DNA from: DATGJX01 sp963830545
GTDB lineage: Bacteria; Vulcanimicrobiota; Vulcanimicrobiia; Vulcanimicrobiales; Vulcanimicrobiaceae
Assembly (NCBI GenBank): GCA_963830545.1
Contig: CAWHMK010000001.1
Span: forward strand, 1,860,001 to 1,924,000
Length of the DNA stretch: 64,000 nucleotides
Reading direction: 5' to 3'
Made by a program: the position numbers and the translations under genes. The notes under the pieces are model-generated. The model searched no databases and had not been told where the DNA came from. It saw only the letters and a program-made list of their open reading frames with translations. Shown here piece after piece: positions 16,367 to 25,292 of this stretch. Position 1 is the stretch's first letter. Every line of letters starts with the position of its first letter.

Positions 16367-16634
16367 ATGGCTGCATTCGACGGTCTGCTGCGCGAAACGC
16401 TGCTCGTTGCCGCGATGCTGTGCTTGCCGGTGCTTTGCGTGGCGACGCTCGTCGGTACGGCCGTCGCCGTATTTCAAGCGGCGACGCAAGTGCAGGAGCA
16501 GACGCTTTCGTTGCTTCCCAAACTCATTGCCGTCGGCGTCGACCATCGCGTTGTTCGGCGGATTTGCGATGCACGTATGCGCCGCGCTGTTTACCGAGGT
16601 CCTTACGCAAATACCGGCACTGGTCGGCTCATGA
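16367..16634 (+). CDS. fliQ: Flagellar export gate protein FliQ (one +1 frameshift)
   Basis: About 88 aa, two membrane helices. First half GLLRETLLVAAMLCLPVLCV, GTAVAVFQAATQVQEQTLSL, LPKLIAV; second half IALFGGFAMHVCAALFTEVL, TQIPALV in the next frame. The switch maps to GG at 16535-16536. Its TGA overlaps the fliR ATG (ATGA), as expected for coupled fliQ-fliR. Confidence 0.9.
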
Positions 16635-17347
16635 GCGGAACGGCGCTCCTCGTGTTCGCGCGCTGCGTGGGGTTCGTTTTTCGCGCCCCCGGTTTTTCGC
16701 ATCCTTCGGTTCCTCCGGCCGTGCGAGCAGGTTTGGCGCTGGTGCTTGCAATCGGTCTCCTTCCGGCGATGCAAAACGCGCACATACCGGGCGGAGCGCC
16801 ATTCGTTATCGCGGTCGCGACGGATCTCGGCATCGGTGCGGCAATCGGATTCGCAGCCTCCGTGCTCTACGACGGTGCGTACGCCGGCGGCCGCGCGCTC
16901 GACGATTACGTAGGCATTCGCGGCAGCGTTCCGGGCGCACAAATTTTCGCCGGCGCCGGTTTCGGACGCATCTGGTCGCTCGTTTTCACCGCCGGATTTT
17001 TTCTGCTCGGCGGCTACCGCATCGTGCTCGCCGCATTTTCCCGCAGCTTCGAACTCGTTCCGCCCGGAGCTGAACCATCGGCACGTGCGTTATACCTATA
17101 CGGACTGGCGTTGCCTGCAGGGATTATCGAAGCGGCTCTGCTGGTCGCCGGGCCCGCAATCGCAATCGCATTCGTGGGGCAACTAACGCTCGGCGCGCTG
17201 ACCCGCGTCATTCCGCGTTTTGCGAGTTTCACACTTTCGTTCCCGATCGTTTTCGCGATGGCGTTGATTGCGACGATTGCGGCGGTTCCGCTGCTGTTCG
17301 GCCGCAGCGCCGTGCCCTGGCTGCGCGTTCCGTTCTTGGTGCGCTGA
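16631..17347 (+). CDS. fliR: Flagellar export gate protein FliR
   Basis: 238 aa, several membrane helices. Conserved FliR features are LVFARCVGFVFRAPGF at the N-terminus, GIGAAIGFAASVLYDGAYAG GRAL-type second loop, and LTLGALTRVIPRFASFTLSF near the C-terminus (compare the family LALGLLxRxxPQxNxFxxxFP). ATG overlaps the fliQ stop. Complements FliP and FliQ. Confidence 0.92.
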   Translation: MSGTALLVFARCVGFVFRAPGFSHPSVPPAVRAGLALVLAIGLLPAMQNAHIPGGAPFVIAVATDLGIGAAIGFAASVLYDGAYAGGRALDDYVGIRGSVPGAQIFAGAGFGRIWSLVFTAGFFLLGGYRIVLAAFSRSFELVPPGAEPSARALYLYGLALPAGIIEAALLVAGPAIAIAFVGQLTLGALTRVIPRFASFTLSFPIVFAMALIATIAAVPLLFGRSAVPWLRVPFLVR

Positions 17348-17348
17348 C

Positions 17349-18362
17349 ATAGCCGAAGAAAAGCAATTCGACGCGACGCAAACGCGCCTCGAACGAGCAA
17401 AGCGAGAAGGCGACGTCGCTCGAACGCAGGAGCTCGGAAACGTTGCGGCGTTCGCATGCGCTCTGGCGGCGACGATTGCGGTCGTTGGGCCGATCGCTGC
17501 ATCGGCTCGCGCGGCTCTTTGGTCGGGACAATCGGGTCGAACCGACGGTGCGTCGCTGGCGAGTTGCGTTATACTCATGCTCGTGCCGGTTTGCGCTGCA
17601 GCCGCGGGTGCGGTTGGCGCAAATGCCGTGCAAAGCGGCGGAATTACGCTCTCACCCCTCAGTTTCAAAATCGAGCGGCTCTCGCCCGACAAGAATCTGC
17701 AGCGCATGCTTTCGCGCGAAGCGATCGTTACCGCCGTGCGCGCGACGGTCGCCTTTACCTGCGCGGGTGCGGCGATCGTACCGGCGTTCATAGCGATTTA
17801 CGCGGCGGCATTGCACGCGAGCGGGTTGCAGGGCGTGGCGTCCGCTGCATGGAGCGGCGCATTGCGCACGGCCGCCGCAGCTTGCACCGTCGGCGCCCTC
17901 TTCGCAGGAGCAGATTACGGCGTGCAACTGACGGGCTGGCGAAAGCGTCTGCGCATGTCGTTCGAGGAACTCAAGCGCGACCGGAAGGAAAGCGACGGCG
18001 ATCCGTTCGCCCGCAGCCGCCGTCGCGCGCTGCATCGGCAAATATCGCGCGGGTCGCTTCGCCGCGTGAAAGACGCCGCCTTCGTCATCAGCAATCCGAC
18101 GCACATTGCGATTGCGCTGGAATACCGGCCGCCGGAAATTCCGGTTCCGCGCGTGCTGGTGCGTGCGGCCGACGATGCTGCGGCGCGCGTCCGCGAACTT
18201 GCATCGGCGTTCGATATTCCGATCGTCGAAAACGTGCCGCTTGCTCGACGCCTGTACGCACTTGCGCGGCCCGGCGATTTCATACCTCAGGAAGCGTACG
18301 TCGCCGTGGCAGAGATCGTCGCTGCGCTGCGGCAACGGCACGGCAATGCGGCACGGAGATGA
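17349..18362 (+). CDS. flhB: Export switch protein FlhB (start codon unclear)
   Basis: About 337 aa. N-terminal TQTRLERAKREGDVARTQEL, four membrane segments, and the autocleavage site NPTHIAIALEYRPPEIPVPR with V-L-V-R-A-A-D are clear. The natural start would be just before AEEKQFDATQTRL, but the only codon there is ATA at 17349; no ATG, GTG or TTG lies near. Either a rare ATA start or a base error (ATA for ATG) is likely. The gene before ends at 17347, so spacing would be 1 nt. The frame itself is intact. Confidence 0.88.
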   Translation: MAEEKQFDATQTRLERAKREGDVARTQELGNVAAFACALAATIAVVGPIAASARAALWSGQSGRTDGASLASCVILMLVPVCAAAAGAVGANAVQSGGITLSPLSFKIERLSPDKNLQRMLSREAIVTAVRATVAFTCAGAAIVPAFIAIYAAALHASGLQGVASAAWSGALRTAAAACTVGALFAGADYGVQLTGWRKRLRMSFEELKRDRKESDGDPFARSRRRALHRQISRGSLRRVKDAAFVISNPTHIAIALEYRPPEIPVPRVLVRAADDAAARVRELASAFDIPIVENVPLARRLYALARPGDFIPQEAYVAVAEIVAALRQRHGNAARR

Positions 18363-18369
18363 TACCCGA

Positions 18370-20412
18370 ATGAATCGCATGCCCACCTACGGATTTGCCG
18401 CTTTGTTGTTGTGCATCGTCGCGATCCTCATCGTGCCGCTGCCGCCGTTTCTGCTCGACCTGCTGCTCGGGATAAACGTGTTTACATCGGCTCTCGTGCT
18501 GCTGCTGAGCGTGACCATCGAAGAGCCTCTCCAATTCTCGGCGTTTGCGCCCGCGTTGCTCATCGCAACGCTGTTCCGCCTCTCACTCGACGTTTCGGCG
18601 ACGCGGCTCATCCTCACGCAGGGACACGTGCCCGGCGGCGTGGGCGCAATCATTCCCGCGTTCGGCGAATTCGTGGTGCGCGGGAATCTCGTGGTTGGGC
18701 TCATCGTCTTTGCGATTTTGATTGCCATTCAGTTCATCGTGATTGCGAGCGGATCGCAGCGAGTCGCCGAAGTCGCCGCGCGCTTCACGCTCGATGCCAT
18801 GCCCGGCAAGCAGATGGCCATCGACGCGGACGTGCACGCGGGCGTGCTGGATGCGGACGGCGCGCGCCTCAAACGCGAACAGGTGCAAAAAGAAGCCGAT
18901 TTTTACGGCGCGATGGACGGCGCCGGAAAGTTCGTGAAGGGCGACGCGATCGCGGCGCTCATCATCGTCGCCTTGAATCTCGCCGGCGGCGTTGCGGTCG
19001 GCATGCTCTATCACGGAATGTCTCCGGCGCAAGCGCTCCAGACGTTCGCGCTGCTCTCGATCGGCAACGCGCTCGTAACGACGCTGCCGGCATTTCTGAT
19101 TTCGACGGCGATGGGAATGATGGTGACGCGCGTCGCCTCGAATGGTTCCCTCGGATCGGATTTGGCGTCGCAGCTGTTTGCGCGGCCGGAAATTTTGCGC
19201 GCGGCGGGTGGGCTGCTGCTCGCCCTTGCCCTGGTTCCCGCGCTTCCGCGCCCGGTGTTCGTCATACTCGGCCTTTCGGCATTCGCCGGTGCGCATTTCG
19301 CGCAGAAACGCAATACGTTTGCCGCTTCCCTCGCACAGCACGAGCGCGACGTTGCGAAACGCATGGCGATCCGGCGCCCGGAGATGGCGCTCGGACTTGT
19401 CGGCGTTGACGCCATCTGCATCGAAATCGGTGCAAACCTCGCCCAGTTGCTCGCACCACCGCTTTCGGATGCGCTGCTCGATCGCGTCGGCGAAGTGCGC
19501 CGCGCGCTCGCGGCGGAGATCGGCGTGGTCTTGCCGGGCGTGCGTCTGCGAGACGATCTCGCGCGGGATCCGAATACATATGCGATTCGCATTCGCGACC
19601 AGCTTGCGGGCGAAGGCGCTCTGCAGCTCGACCGCATGATTGCCGTGGCGGAAGAACCGGTGCTCGCGCGCATCGATGGCGAGCTTGCGTTCGAGCCGGT
19701 CTACGATCTGCCCGCGAAATGGATCGAACCGGAGGCGCGCGAGCGCGCCTTGGAACTCGGCGCGCTCGTATTCGATCCGATTTCCATCGTGGGTTCGCAT
19801 TTGGCGGAAGCGGCGCGATCGCGCGCGGACGAGCTGCTGGGGCGGCAGGAACTGCAAACGCTGCTCGAACATTTGCGCGCCACGGTTCCGACGGTCGTCA
19901 AAGAAATCGGCACCGAAGCGCTGCCGCTCTCGGCGGTTCAAAAAGCGTTCGCATTGCTGTTGCGCGAGCGTATTTGGCCGCGCGATCCGGTTGCGGTGCT
20001 CGAAGCAATGCTCGATGCTTCGGTTTCGAGCCGCGATCCCCGCGATTTGGCTGAGGCCGCGCGCCGGGTCGCGGTGCCGGCGATCCTGCGTCGGCGCGGC
20101 ACCGAGGTTCTCGAGCCGTTGCTGATCGATCCCGAGCTGGAAAGGCAGCTCGGAGGCTCGTTCTTCGATGCGGATACCGGCGCACTCGATCCGTCGGTTG
20201 CCGTGCTCATACGCGATCGGGCGGCAGGCTACGCTGCTTCGGCGCAACCCGCTCGAGCGGCGCTCGTTTGCACGAGCAGCGTTCGGCCTCTGCTCGCCGA
20301 CTTTCTCCAGCGTTCGGGCGTACGATTGCCGGTGTACAGCTACGCAGAGGTGCCTTCGGAAATTCGGCTGGTTCCCGCCGACGTGGTGAAGGCCGAGGTC
20401 TCCGCGGCATAA
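18370..20412 (+). CDS. flhA: Export apparatus protein FlhA
   Basis: 680 aa, full length. Eight membrane segments in the first about 320 residues, with the FHIPEP-type blocks LDVSATRLILTQG, GGVGAIIPAFGEFVVRGNLV, ARFTLDAMPGKQMAIDADVH, GAMDGAGKFVKGDAIAALII. The cytoplasmic part ends with the usual SYAEVPSEIRL. Last gene of the cluster. Confidence 0.97.
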   Translation: MNRMPTYGFAALLLCIVAILIVPLPPFLLDLLLGINVFTSALVLLLSVTIEEPLQFSAFAPALLIATLFRLSLDVSATRLILTQGHVPGGVGAIIPAFGEFVVRGNLVVGLIVFAILIAIQFIVIASGSQRVAEVAARFTLDAMPGKQMAIDADVHAGVLDADGARLKREQVQKEADFYGAMDGAGKFVKGDAIAALIIVALNLAGGVAVGMLYHGMSPAQALQTFALLSIGNALVTTLPAFLISTAMGMMVTRVASNGSLGSDLASQLFARPEILRAAGGLLLALALVPALPRPVFVILGLSAFAGAHFAQKRNTFAASLAQHERDVAKRMAIRRPEMALGLVGVDAICIEIGANLAQLLAPPLSDALLDRVGEVRRALAAEIGVVLPGVRLRDDLARDPNTYAIRIRDQLAGEGALQLDRMIAVAEEPVLARIDGELAFEPVYDLPAKWIEPEARERALELGALVFDPISIVGSHLAEAARSRADELLGRQELQTLLEHLRATVPTVVKEIGTEALPLSAVQKAFALLLRERIWPRDPVAVLEAMLDASVSSRDPRDLAEAARRVAVPAILRRRGTEVLEPLLIDPELERQLGGSFFDADTGALDPSVAVLIRDRAAGYAASAQPARAALVCTSSVRPLLADFLQRSGVRLPVYSYAEVPSEIRLVPADVVKAEVSAA

Positions 20413-20475
20413 GCGGCCCCGATTACGGGCGAAGGGCCGGGCGCTGCCGAAGGCCAACACCCCGCAGGCCCCAAT

Positions 20476-20504
20476 TTGACGGCCCCTTCGGGCGCTGTTA
20501 GACT
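20476..20504 (+). promoter_or_regulatory. Promoter of secDF (TTGACG-17-TAGACT)
   Basis: TTGACG (20476-20481), a 17-nt spacer and TAGACT (20499-20504), the same -10 as rplM. Unlike the other promoters here it leaves a leader of about 45 nt before the secD ATG. Confidence 0.6.
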
Positions 20505-20516
20505 TTTAGGGTTTGG

Positions 20517-20547
20517 CCCGCCCTTGTAGCGGGTGCTCCTTTTTTTC
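20517..20547 (+). terminator. Hairpin plus T-run in the secD leader; terminator or attenuator candidate
   Basis: CCCGC (20517-20521) can pair with GCGGG (20529-20533); a run of eight T follows at 20540-20547 after a 6-nt gap. The stem is short and the gap reduces efficiency. It could end transcripts from flhA or attenuate secDF, since it lies downstream of the secD promoter. Confidence 0.3.
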
Positions 20548-20556
20548 GCGGTACAC

Positions 20557-21912
20557 ATGAGCTGGAATAGATATAAGAATCCGATCAAAGCGCTGGTAGT
20601 CCTCGCGATCCTCGCCCTGAGCCTTTGGGCCGCGCTGCCCATTCAGAAGAAGATCCAGTTAGGTCTGGATCTGCGGGGCGGTGCGCACTTGCTGCTCCAG
20701 CTCGAGCCGAACGATCAAGTCAAGACGATTACGCCGGAAATTCAAGCGGACGAGATTCAGGTCATCGACCGCCGCATCAACGGGCTGGGCGTCACCGAAC
20801 CGCAGATCGCGAAAGTCGGTTCCGATCGTATTTCGGTGGATCTTCCGCAGGTCAAGAATCCTGAACAAGCCGAGGCCGCGCTCAAACAAGCCGCGGTCTT
20901 GGACTACAAAATCATGACGCCGGACCTCGCGGCGCAGGCGACTGCGGCATTGGCGGCATGCGATGCGAATCCGAAGGACAAGAAGGCCTGCGATTTCGCA
21001 AACATCGGGGCCTACAAGGCAAGCGGACCGATCGTGTATTCCGGACGTGATTTAAAATCCGCGCAGCCTTCATTCGATCAAAGCGGCAATCCGAATATCG
21101 TGTTCTACACGAAAGATCCGAAAAAATTCTACGACATTACGTCGAAGAACATCGGCCGCCCGCTCGCGATGTTCCTGGACAAACGGTTTCTTTCCGCGCC
21201 GACGATTCAAAGCCCGATTTCCGACAACGGCGAGATTACGGGCCAGTTCACGCAAGACCAAACGTCTTCGCTCGCAAATGACTTGAATGCGGGCGCTCTT
21301 CCGGTCGAGCCGACGATCATCGAGAACGATACGATCGGACCGACGCTCGGCAATATCGATCTCGTGATGTCCCTGCGCGCATCGATGCTGGGCCTGGGGC
21401 TCGTGCTGCTGTTCATGATCTTCGTGTACCGCCTGCCGGGCTTTTTGGCTGACGTCGCGCTGCTCATCTACGTCGCGATGATGCTCGGTTTGCTCTCCGC
21501 CGCGCACGCGACGCTGACGCTGCCGGGTATCGCCGGTTTCGTGCTCTCCATCGGTATGGCCGTCGACGCGAACGTGCTGATCTTCGAGCGCATCAAGGAA
21601 GAGCTGTGGGCCGGCAAGAGTATGCGCGCTGCCGTGCGCACCGGATTCGCGCGCGCGTTTACGGCGGTGTTCGATAGCCACTTCACGACGATCGTCGGCG
21701 CGGGCGTTTTGTTCGAACTCGGAACCGGAACGGTGAAAGGCTTCGCATACACGCTGTTCTGGGGAACCGTATTCTCGCTCATCACCGCGGTCTTCATTAC
21801 GCGCGTCTTCGTGGACATGGTCGTCGAAAACGACGTCGCGACCAATCCGGCGCTGTACGGCATCAAGCGTGAAGAAGTCGGCATTTTTGCCAAGGCGGGG
21901 ACGGGAGCGTAA
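20557..21912 (+). CDS. secD: Protein translocase subunit SecD
   Basis: Uses the proton gradient to complete Sec export. About 451 aa from the ATG at 20557; a GTG at 20533 lies in the hairpin leader and is less likely. QLGLDLRGGAHLLLQLEPND is the SecD signature; the periplasmic P1 domain follows, then six membrane segments with GFVLSIGMAVDANVLIFERI. Adjacent to secF with no gap. Confidence 0.96.
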   Translation: MSWNRYKNPIKALVVLAILALSLWAALPIQKKIQLGLDLRGGAHLLLQLEPNDQVKTITPEIQADEIQVIDRRINGLGVTEPQIAKVGSDRISVDLPQVKNPEQAEAALKQAAVLDYKIMTPDLAAQATAALAACDANPKDKKACDFANIGAYKASGPIVYSGRDLKSAQPSFDQSGNPNIVFYTKDPKKFYDITSKNIGRPLAMFLDKRFLSAPTIQSPISDNGEITGQFTQDQTSSLANDLNAGALPVEPTIIENDTIGPTLGNIDLVMSLRASMLGLGLVLLFMIFVYRLPGFLADVALLIYVAMMLGLLSAAHATLTLPGIAGFVLSIGMAVDANVLIFERIKEELWAGKSMRAAVRTGFARAFTAVFDSHFTTIVGAGVLFELGTGTVKGFAYTLFWGTVFSLITAVFITRVFVDMVVENDVATNPALYGIKREEVGIFAKAGTGA

Positions 21913-22857
21913 ATGTTTTTCCGTAGACTCAACTGGAACGTCGTCAGCTGGTTCCGCACCGTTTCACTCATTTCGTATCTGGTCATCGCAGCCGGTCTGG
22001 GTTCGATGGTTTGGCACGGATTTCAAGGCGGCGACGGTTTCCACGCCAACAAGATGATGCAGCTCGGCCTCTCGTTCACGGGCGGCACATCGATCGACGT
22101 TTCCTTTACGCAACCCGTTCCGCTCGATCGTCTGCGCGGCGCTTTGACGCCGCTGAATCTCACCGACGAAACCGTTCGAACGGTCGGCACGCAATCCGGC
22201 AACGGTTTTTCGCGCTATCAGATCGAAACGGAGACCGCGCTGGGGAACAACACGCCGGCGCTGTGGAATGCGCTCGGGAGCGTCGGTCAGGTCGATCGCG
22301 GCAAGTCGCAAATTTCGTCCGTCGGACCCACGCTCGGCCGCGAGTATCTTACGAAAGCGGTAGAAGCGCTCATTATTGCGCTGGCCATCCAGTTTTTATA
22401 CATTGCGTTCCGCTTCGGCTGGAACTACATCTTCGGATTGGTAACGGTCATTGCGCTGCTGCGCGACGCGGCCATGATGATCGGCATCTACGCGATGGCC
22501 GGTAAACGCGCCGACGACGCGTTCCTCGCCGCGGTGCTCACGGTCATCGGCTACTCGGTCATGGACACGATCGTCATTCTCGACCGGATCCGCGAAAATA
22601 CGAAACTCATGGCTGGCCAGGCGTACGACAAGATCGTCAACACGTCGATCCTGCAGACGATGACGCGCTCGTTCAATACGCTCGCGACAGTGGTCATCAC
22701 GCTCGTCGCGCTGCTCGCCCTCGGCGGCACCTCGCTGAAGAGCTTCGGCTTTGCGCTGCTGGTCGGCATCTGTTCGGGCGGCTACCATTCGATCTTCTTC
22801 TCGGCTCCGCTCGTGCTCGTGTTCCGTAAACGACAGACTCGAAACAGCCTCGCGTAA
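21913..22857 (+). CDS. secF: Protein translocase subunit SecF
   Basis: 314 aa partner of SecD. LGLSFTGGTSIDVSFTQPVP near the N-terminus, then SVGPTLGREYLTKAVEALII, TVIGYSVMDTIVILDRIREN, and GICSGGYHSIFFSAPLVLVF, as in SecF. ATG follows the secD stop directly. Confidence 0.96.
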   Translation: MFFRRLNWNVVSWFRTVSLISYLVIAAGLGSMVWHGFQGGDGFHANKMMQLGLSFTGGTSIDVSFTQPVPLDRLRGALTPLNLTDETVRTVGTQSGNGFSRYQIETETALGNNTPALWNALGSVGQVDRGKSQISSVGPTLGREYLTKAVEALIIALAIQFLYIAFRFGWNYIFGLVTVIALLRDAAMMIGIYAMAGKRADDAFLAAVLTVIGYSVMDTIVILDRIRENTKLMAGQAYDKIVNTSILQTMTRSFNTLATVVITLVALLALGGTSLKSFGFALLVGICSGGYHSIFFSAPLVLVFRKRQTRNSLA

Positions 22858-22876
22858 GCGCGCCGCAGGCGGAAGT

Positions 22877-23248
22877 GTGGATCGCACGCGTTCGGCTCGC
22901 AGCGTTGCCGAGAGCAAAGCGATCGGCGCGCACGGCGGTGCGGCGCGCGAAGACATCGTTGCCGCCCGTAAAGCGCGGCGCCAGAAGGCGAAATCCGTTC
23001 GTCCCGCGGGTTCTTCCCCTTCACGGTACAAGCGCAAACGGACCGATTCCGGTACCGCAACCACGCTCGCCGATCCCTCGGTGGACGAATACGGCGACGA
23101 GATCGATCCGCTCGACGCGCAAGCCGCGGGCCTCGATCAAGCTGCGCTCGATCAAGGACACGAAGAGATCAACCTCAACCTCGACGAGTTCGAACCGGAA
23201 AACGAGCTTCCGCCGCACGATGACTCGGCGGAGCATCGCGAAGAGTAA
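22877..23248 (+). CDS. Small basic/acidic protein after secF, unknown function
   Basis: 123 aa from the GTG at 22877. The first about 55 residues are rich in Arg, Lys, Ala and Ser; the last about 70 are strongly acidic (DEYGDEIDPLDAQAAGLDQA, NLNLDEFEPENELPPHDD). No membrane segment or known domain. The acidic tail and codon pattern favour this frame over the competing one. It overlaps the helicase ATG by 29 nt. Not recognised. Confidence 0.5.
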   Translation: MDRTRSARSVAESKAIGAHGGAAREDIVAARKARRQKAKSVRPAGSSPSRYKRKRTDSGTATTLADPSVDEYGDEIDPLDAQAAGLDQAALDQGHEEINLNLDEFEPENELPPHDDSAEHREE

Positions 23249-25292
23249 GCCGCTTCCGCCTCCGACGCGCTCGGAAGCGGCTTTCGAACGCCTCTTGGCG
23301 TCCTTCGACACGTTGCACGCGGCCTCGGCAAGCTCGGCCGCCCTTCGACAGGCTCAGGATGACAATGCGGTCGCTCAGGATGACAATGCGATCGCTCGTG
23401 ATGACGATGCGGTCGCTCAGGATGACGCTGGTCCGGAAGAGTCGATCGACCAGTTCGTCGATCGGCTCTTTTCTCGGCAGCGTCAGTTTCTGGAGCGCGA
23501 TGAATTTGCGGGGATCGGCGAGCGCGACTCCTTTCCCACCAAAGTCGTCGGCGTCTCATTCGAAGGGCGGCAAGACACCGTCGCCGGCCTGATGCCGGGC
23601 CGCGAACTCGAACTCAAACGCCGGCCGGATAATCCCGTCGACGGCAACGCCATTGCCGTACATTACGGCGCATTGCACGTCGGCTATTTGCGCAAGCAGA
23701 TCGCCAAGCATCTCGCGCCGCTCATCGACGGCGGCGTGCGTTACAGGGCGCGCATCGAGCACGTCACCGGCGGAAAAGACGGCAAGAATTACGGCGTCAA
23801 CATCCGGGTCGAACGCGATCGCGCACCGCGCATCGATGCTTTTGCCGTGCAAGAGCGTGCGGCGGCCGATCGCGAAACGCTGCGCCGGGCGCTGATCGGA
23901 TCGGCGCAGACACACGATGCGCAAGCGGAAGTGCTTTCGCGCGTGGATGCCGGCAAGAACACGCTCGCGGTGTTGGGAACCGGCCGGGGCAAATCGTTCT
24001 GTTTTCAATACCCCGCTGCATACCGCGCGCTAGAGTCCGAACAGAAAACGCTCGTCATCTACCCGCTTCGCGCCCTTGCCAACGATCAATTCGAGGCATT
24101 GACGCGGCGGCTCGACGGTTTCGGCTTGCGCATCTATCGCGCCAACGGATCCATCGGCGCGCAGGAGCGAGCGGGGCTGATGGAAGCGCTGGAGAGCGGT
24201 GCTTGGGATATGGTCTTGGCGACTCCGGAATTTTTGCAGTTTCACCGGGAAGCGTTCACGGGTCAAAGCGCACCGGCGCTCGTCGTCGTGGACGAAGCGC
24301 ATCATATTTACGAATCGAAACACCGCTCGGCGTACGGGAGGCTCGGTGAAACCATCGCTTCGCTCGGAAGCCCGCAGATACTCGCGCTGACTGCAACGGC
24401 GGGCGACGACGCATTCAAACAGGTTGTGTCGGATCTCGCAATCCAGGCGTGGGTCATCGATCCGACGGTGCGCGAAAACCTGCACGTCGTCGACGCGCGC
24501 GGGACGAAAGAAAAACTCGCCTACCTTGCGCGCACGTTTGAAGAACCCGGTAAAGGCATCGTCTACTGCAATTCACGCAACGAGGCGACCAGGACCGCGG
24601 AGGCACTTCGCAAGCACTTGAACGATGCGGTGATGTTCTACCACGCCGGAATGCCCTCGCCGGATCGCGCTCAGGTCGAGGACCGGTTTCGAAAGGGTGA
24701 GCTGCGCGTCATCGTTGCGACCTCTGCCTTTGGCGAGGGCATCGATTTGCCCGACGTGCGAAATGTCGTGCTGTACCATCTGAATTTTGACTTTACCGAG
24801 TTTAATCAGCAGGCCGGCCGCGCCGGGCGCGACGGCGAACCGGCCAACATTCACCTGCTTTTCGGAGATCCCGACCGGCGCATCAACGAATTCATCATCG
24901 ATCAGGAAGCGCCCACGTTGAACGTGCTGCGCGAGCTCTACAAAGGGATGCGCGGCCTCGCGCCCGATGCTGCGCTGCGCATGAATTACGCGGACATTGC
25001 GCGCACGCTCGATCTCGACAAGGCAAACGAACGAACCGTCGGAACCGCCGTGCGCATTTTCGAGGACGAGCGTCTCGTCGAAACCGGCATCGACGATGAC
25101 GGACGTTACCTGCGTTTTCTGCGCACGCCGGGTAAGGTCGACTTGACCAAGAACGAACGGTTTGCGGAAGGCGAAGCGGCGCGTGAAGACTTTGCACGTT
25201 TCTGCGAATTGATTCTTACCGCATCGGCCGAAGCGCTGGAGCGCATCATCAACCGGCCCATCTATCCCGAGCGCGTGGAGTTGATACGTTGA
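23220..25292 (+). CDS. HIRAN-domain RecQ-like DNA helicase
   Basis: 690 aa from the ATG at 23220. Order: a variable N-terminus with a 7-residue repeat (about residues 46-72), a HIRAN domain (about 105-185: KVVGVSFEGRQDTVAGLMPG, LKRRPDNPVDGNAIAVHYG), then a superfamily 2 helicase core. Motif I is LGTGRGKSFCFQYP, motif II VVDEAHHIYESK, motif III LALTATAG, and motif VI FNQQAGRAGRDGEP. The HIRAN domain, known from HLTF, binds 3' DNA ends, so a fork- or gap-repair role is likely. The four-Cys zinc finger of classical RecQ is not seen. Ends overlapping the next gene. Confidence 0.88.
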   Translation: MTRRSIAKSKPLPPPTRSEAAFERLLASFDTLHAASASSAALRQAQDDNAVAQDDNAIARDDDAVAQDDAGPEESIDQFVDRLFSRQRQFLERDEFAGIGERDSFPTKVVGVSFEGRQDTVAGLMPGRELELKRRPDNPVDGNAIAVHYGALHVGYLRKQIAKHLAPLIDGGVRYRARIEHVTGGKDGKNYGVNIRVERDRAPRIDAFAVQERAAADRETLRRALIGSAQTHDAQAEVLSRVDAGKNTLAVLGTGRGKSFCFQYPAAYRALESEQKTLVIYPLRALANDQFEALTRRLDGFGLRIYRANGSIGAQERAGLMEALESGAWDMVLATPEFLQFHREAFTGQSAPALVVVDEAHHIYESKHRSAYGRLGETIASLGSPQILALTATAGDDAFKQVVSDLAIQAWVIDPTVRENLHVVDARGTKEKLAYLARTFEEPGKGIVYCNSRNEATRTAEALRKHLNDAVMFYHAGMPSPDRAQVEDRFRKGELRVIVATSAFGEGIDLPDVRNVVLYHLNFDFTEFNQQAGRAGRDGEPANIHLLFGDPDRRINEFIIDQEAPTLNVLRELYKGMRGLAPDAALRMNYADIARTLDLDKANERTVGTAVRIFEDERLVETGIDDDGRYLRFLRTPGKVDLTKNERFAEGEAAREDFARFCELILTASAEALERIINRPIYPERVELIR
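23341..23430 (+). repeat. Dispersed-repeat-like motif followed by 21-bp in-frame tandem repeats
   Basis: 23341-23364 contains TTCGACAGGCTCAGGATGAC, a sequence I recall as a common dispersed repeat in many environmental genomes. From 23358 a 21-bp unit (gatgacaatgcggtcgctca + g) is repeated three times plus a partial copy, giving DDNAVAQ-type heptads in the helicase N-terminus. Confidence 0.7.

Noticed and set aside
22875..23219. Extension of the helicase frame upstream to 22875
   Set aside because: That stretch is Arg/Ser/Thr-rich shadow of the acidic small protein; the ATG at 23220 is a better start.
23345..23430. CRISPR-like direct repeats
   Set aside because: The 21-bp units are contiguous without spacers and lie inside a coding frame.
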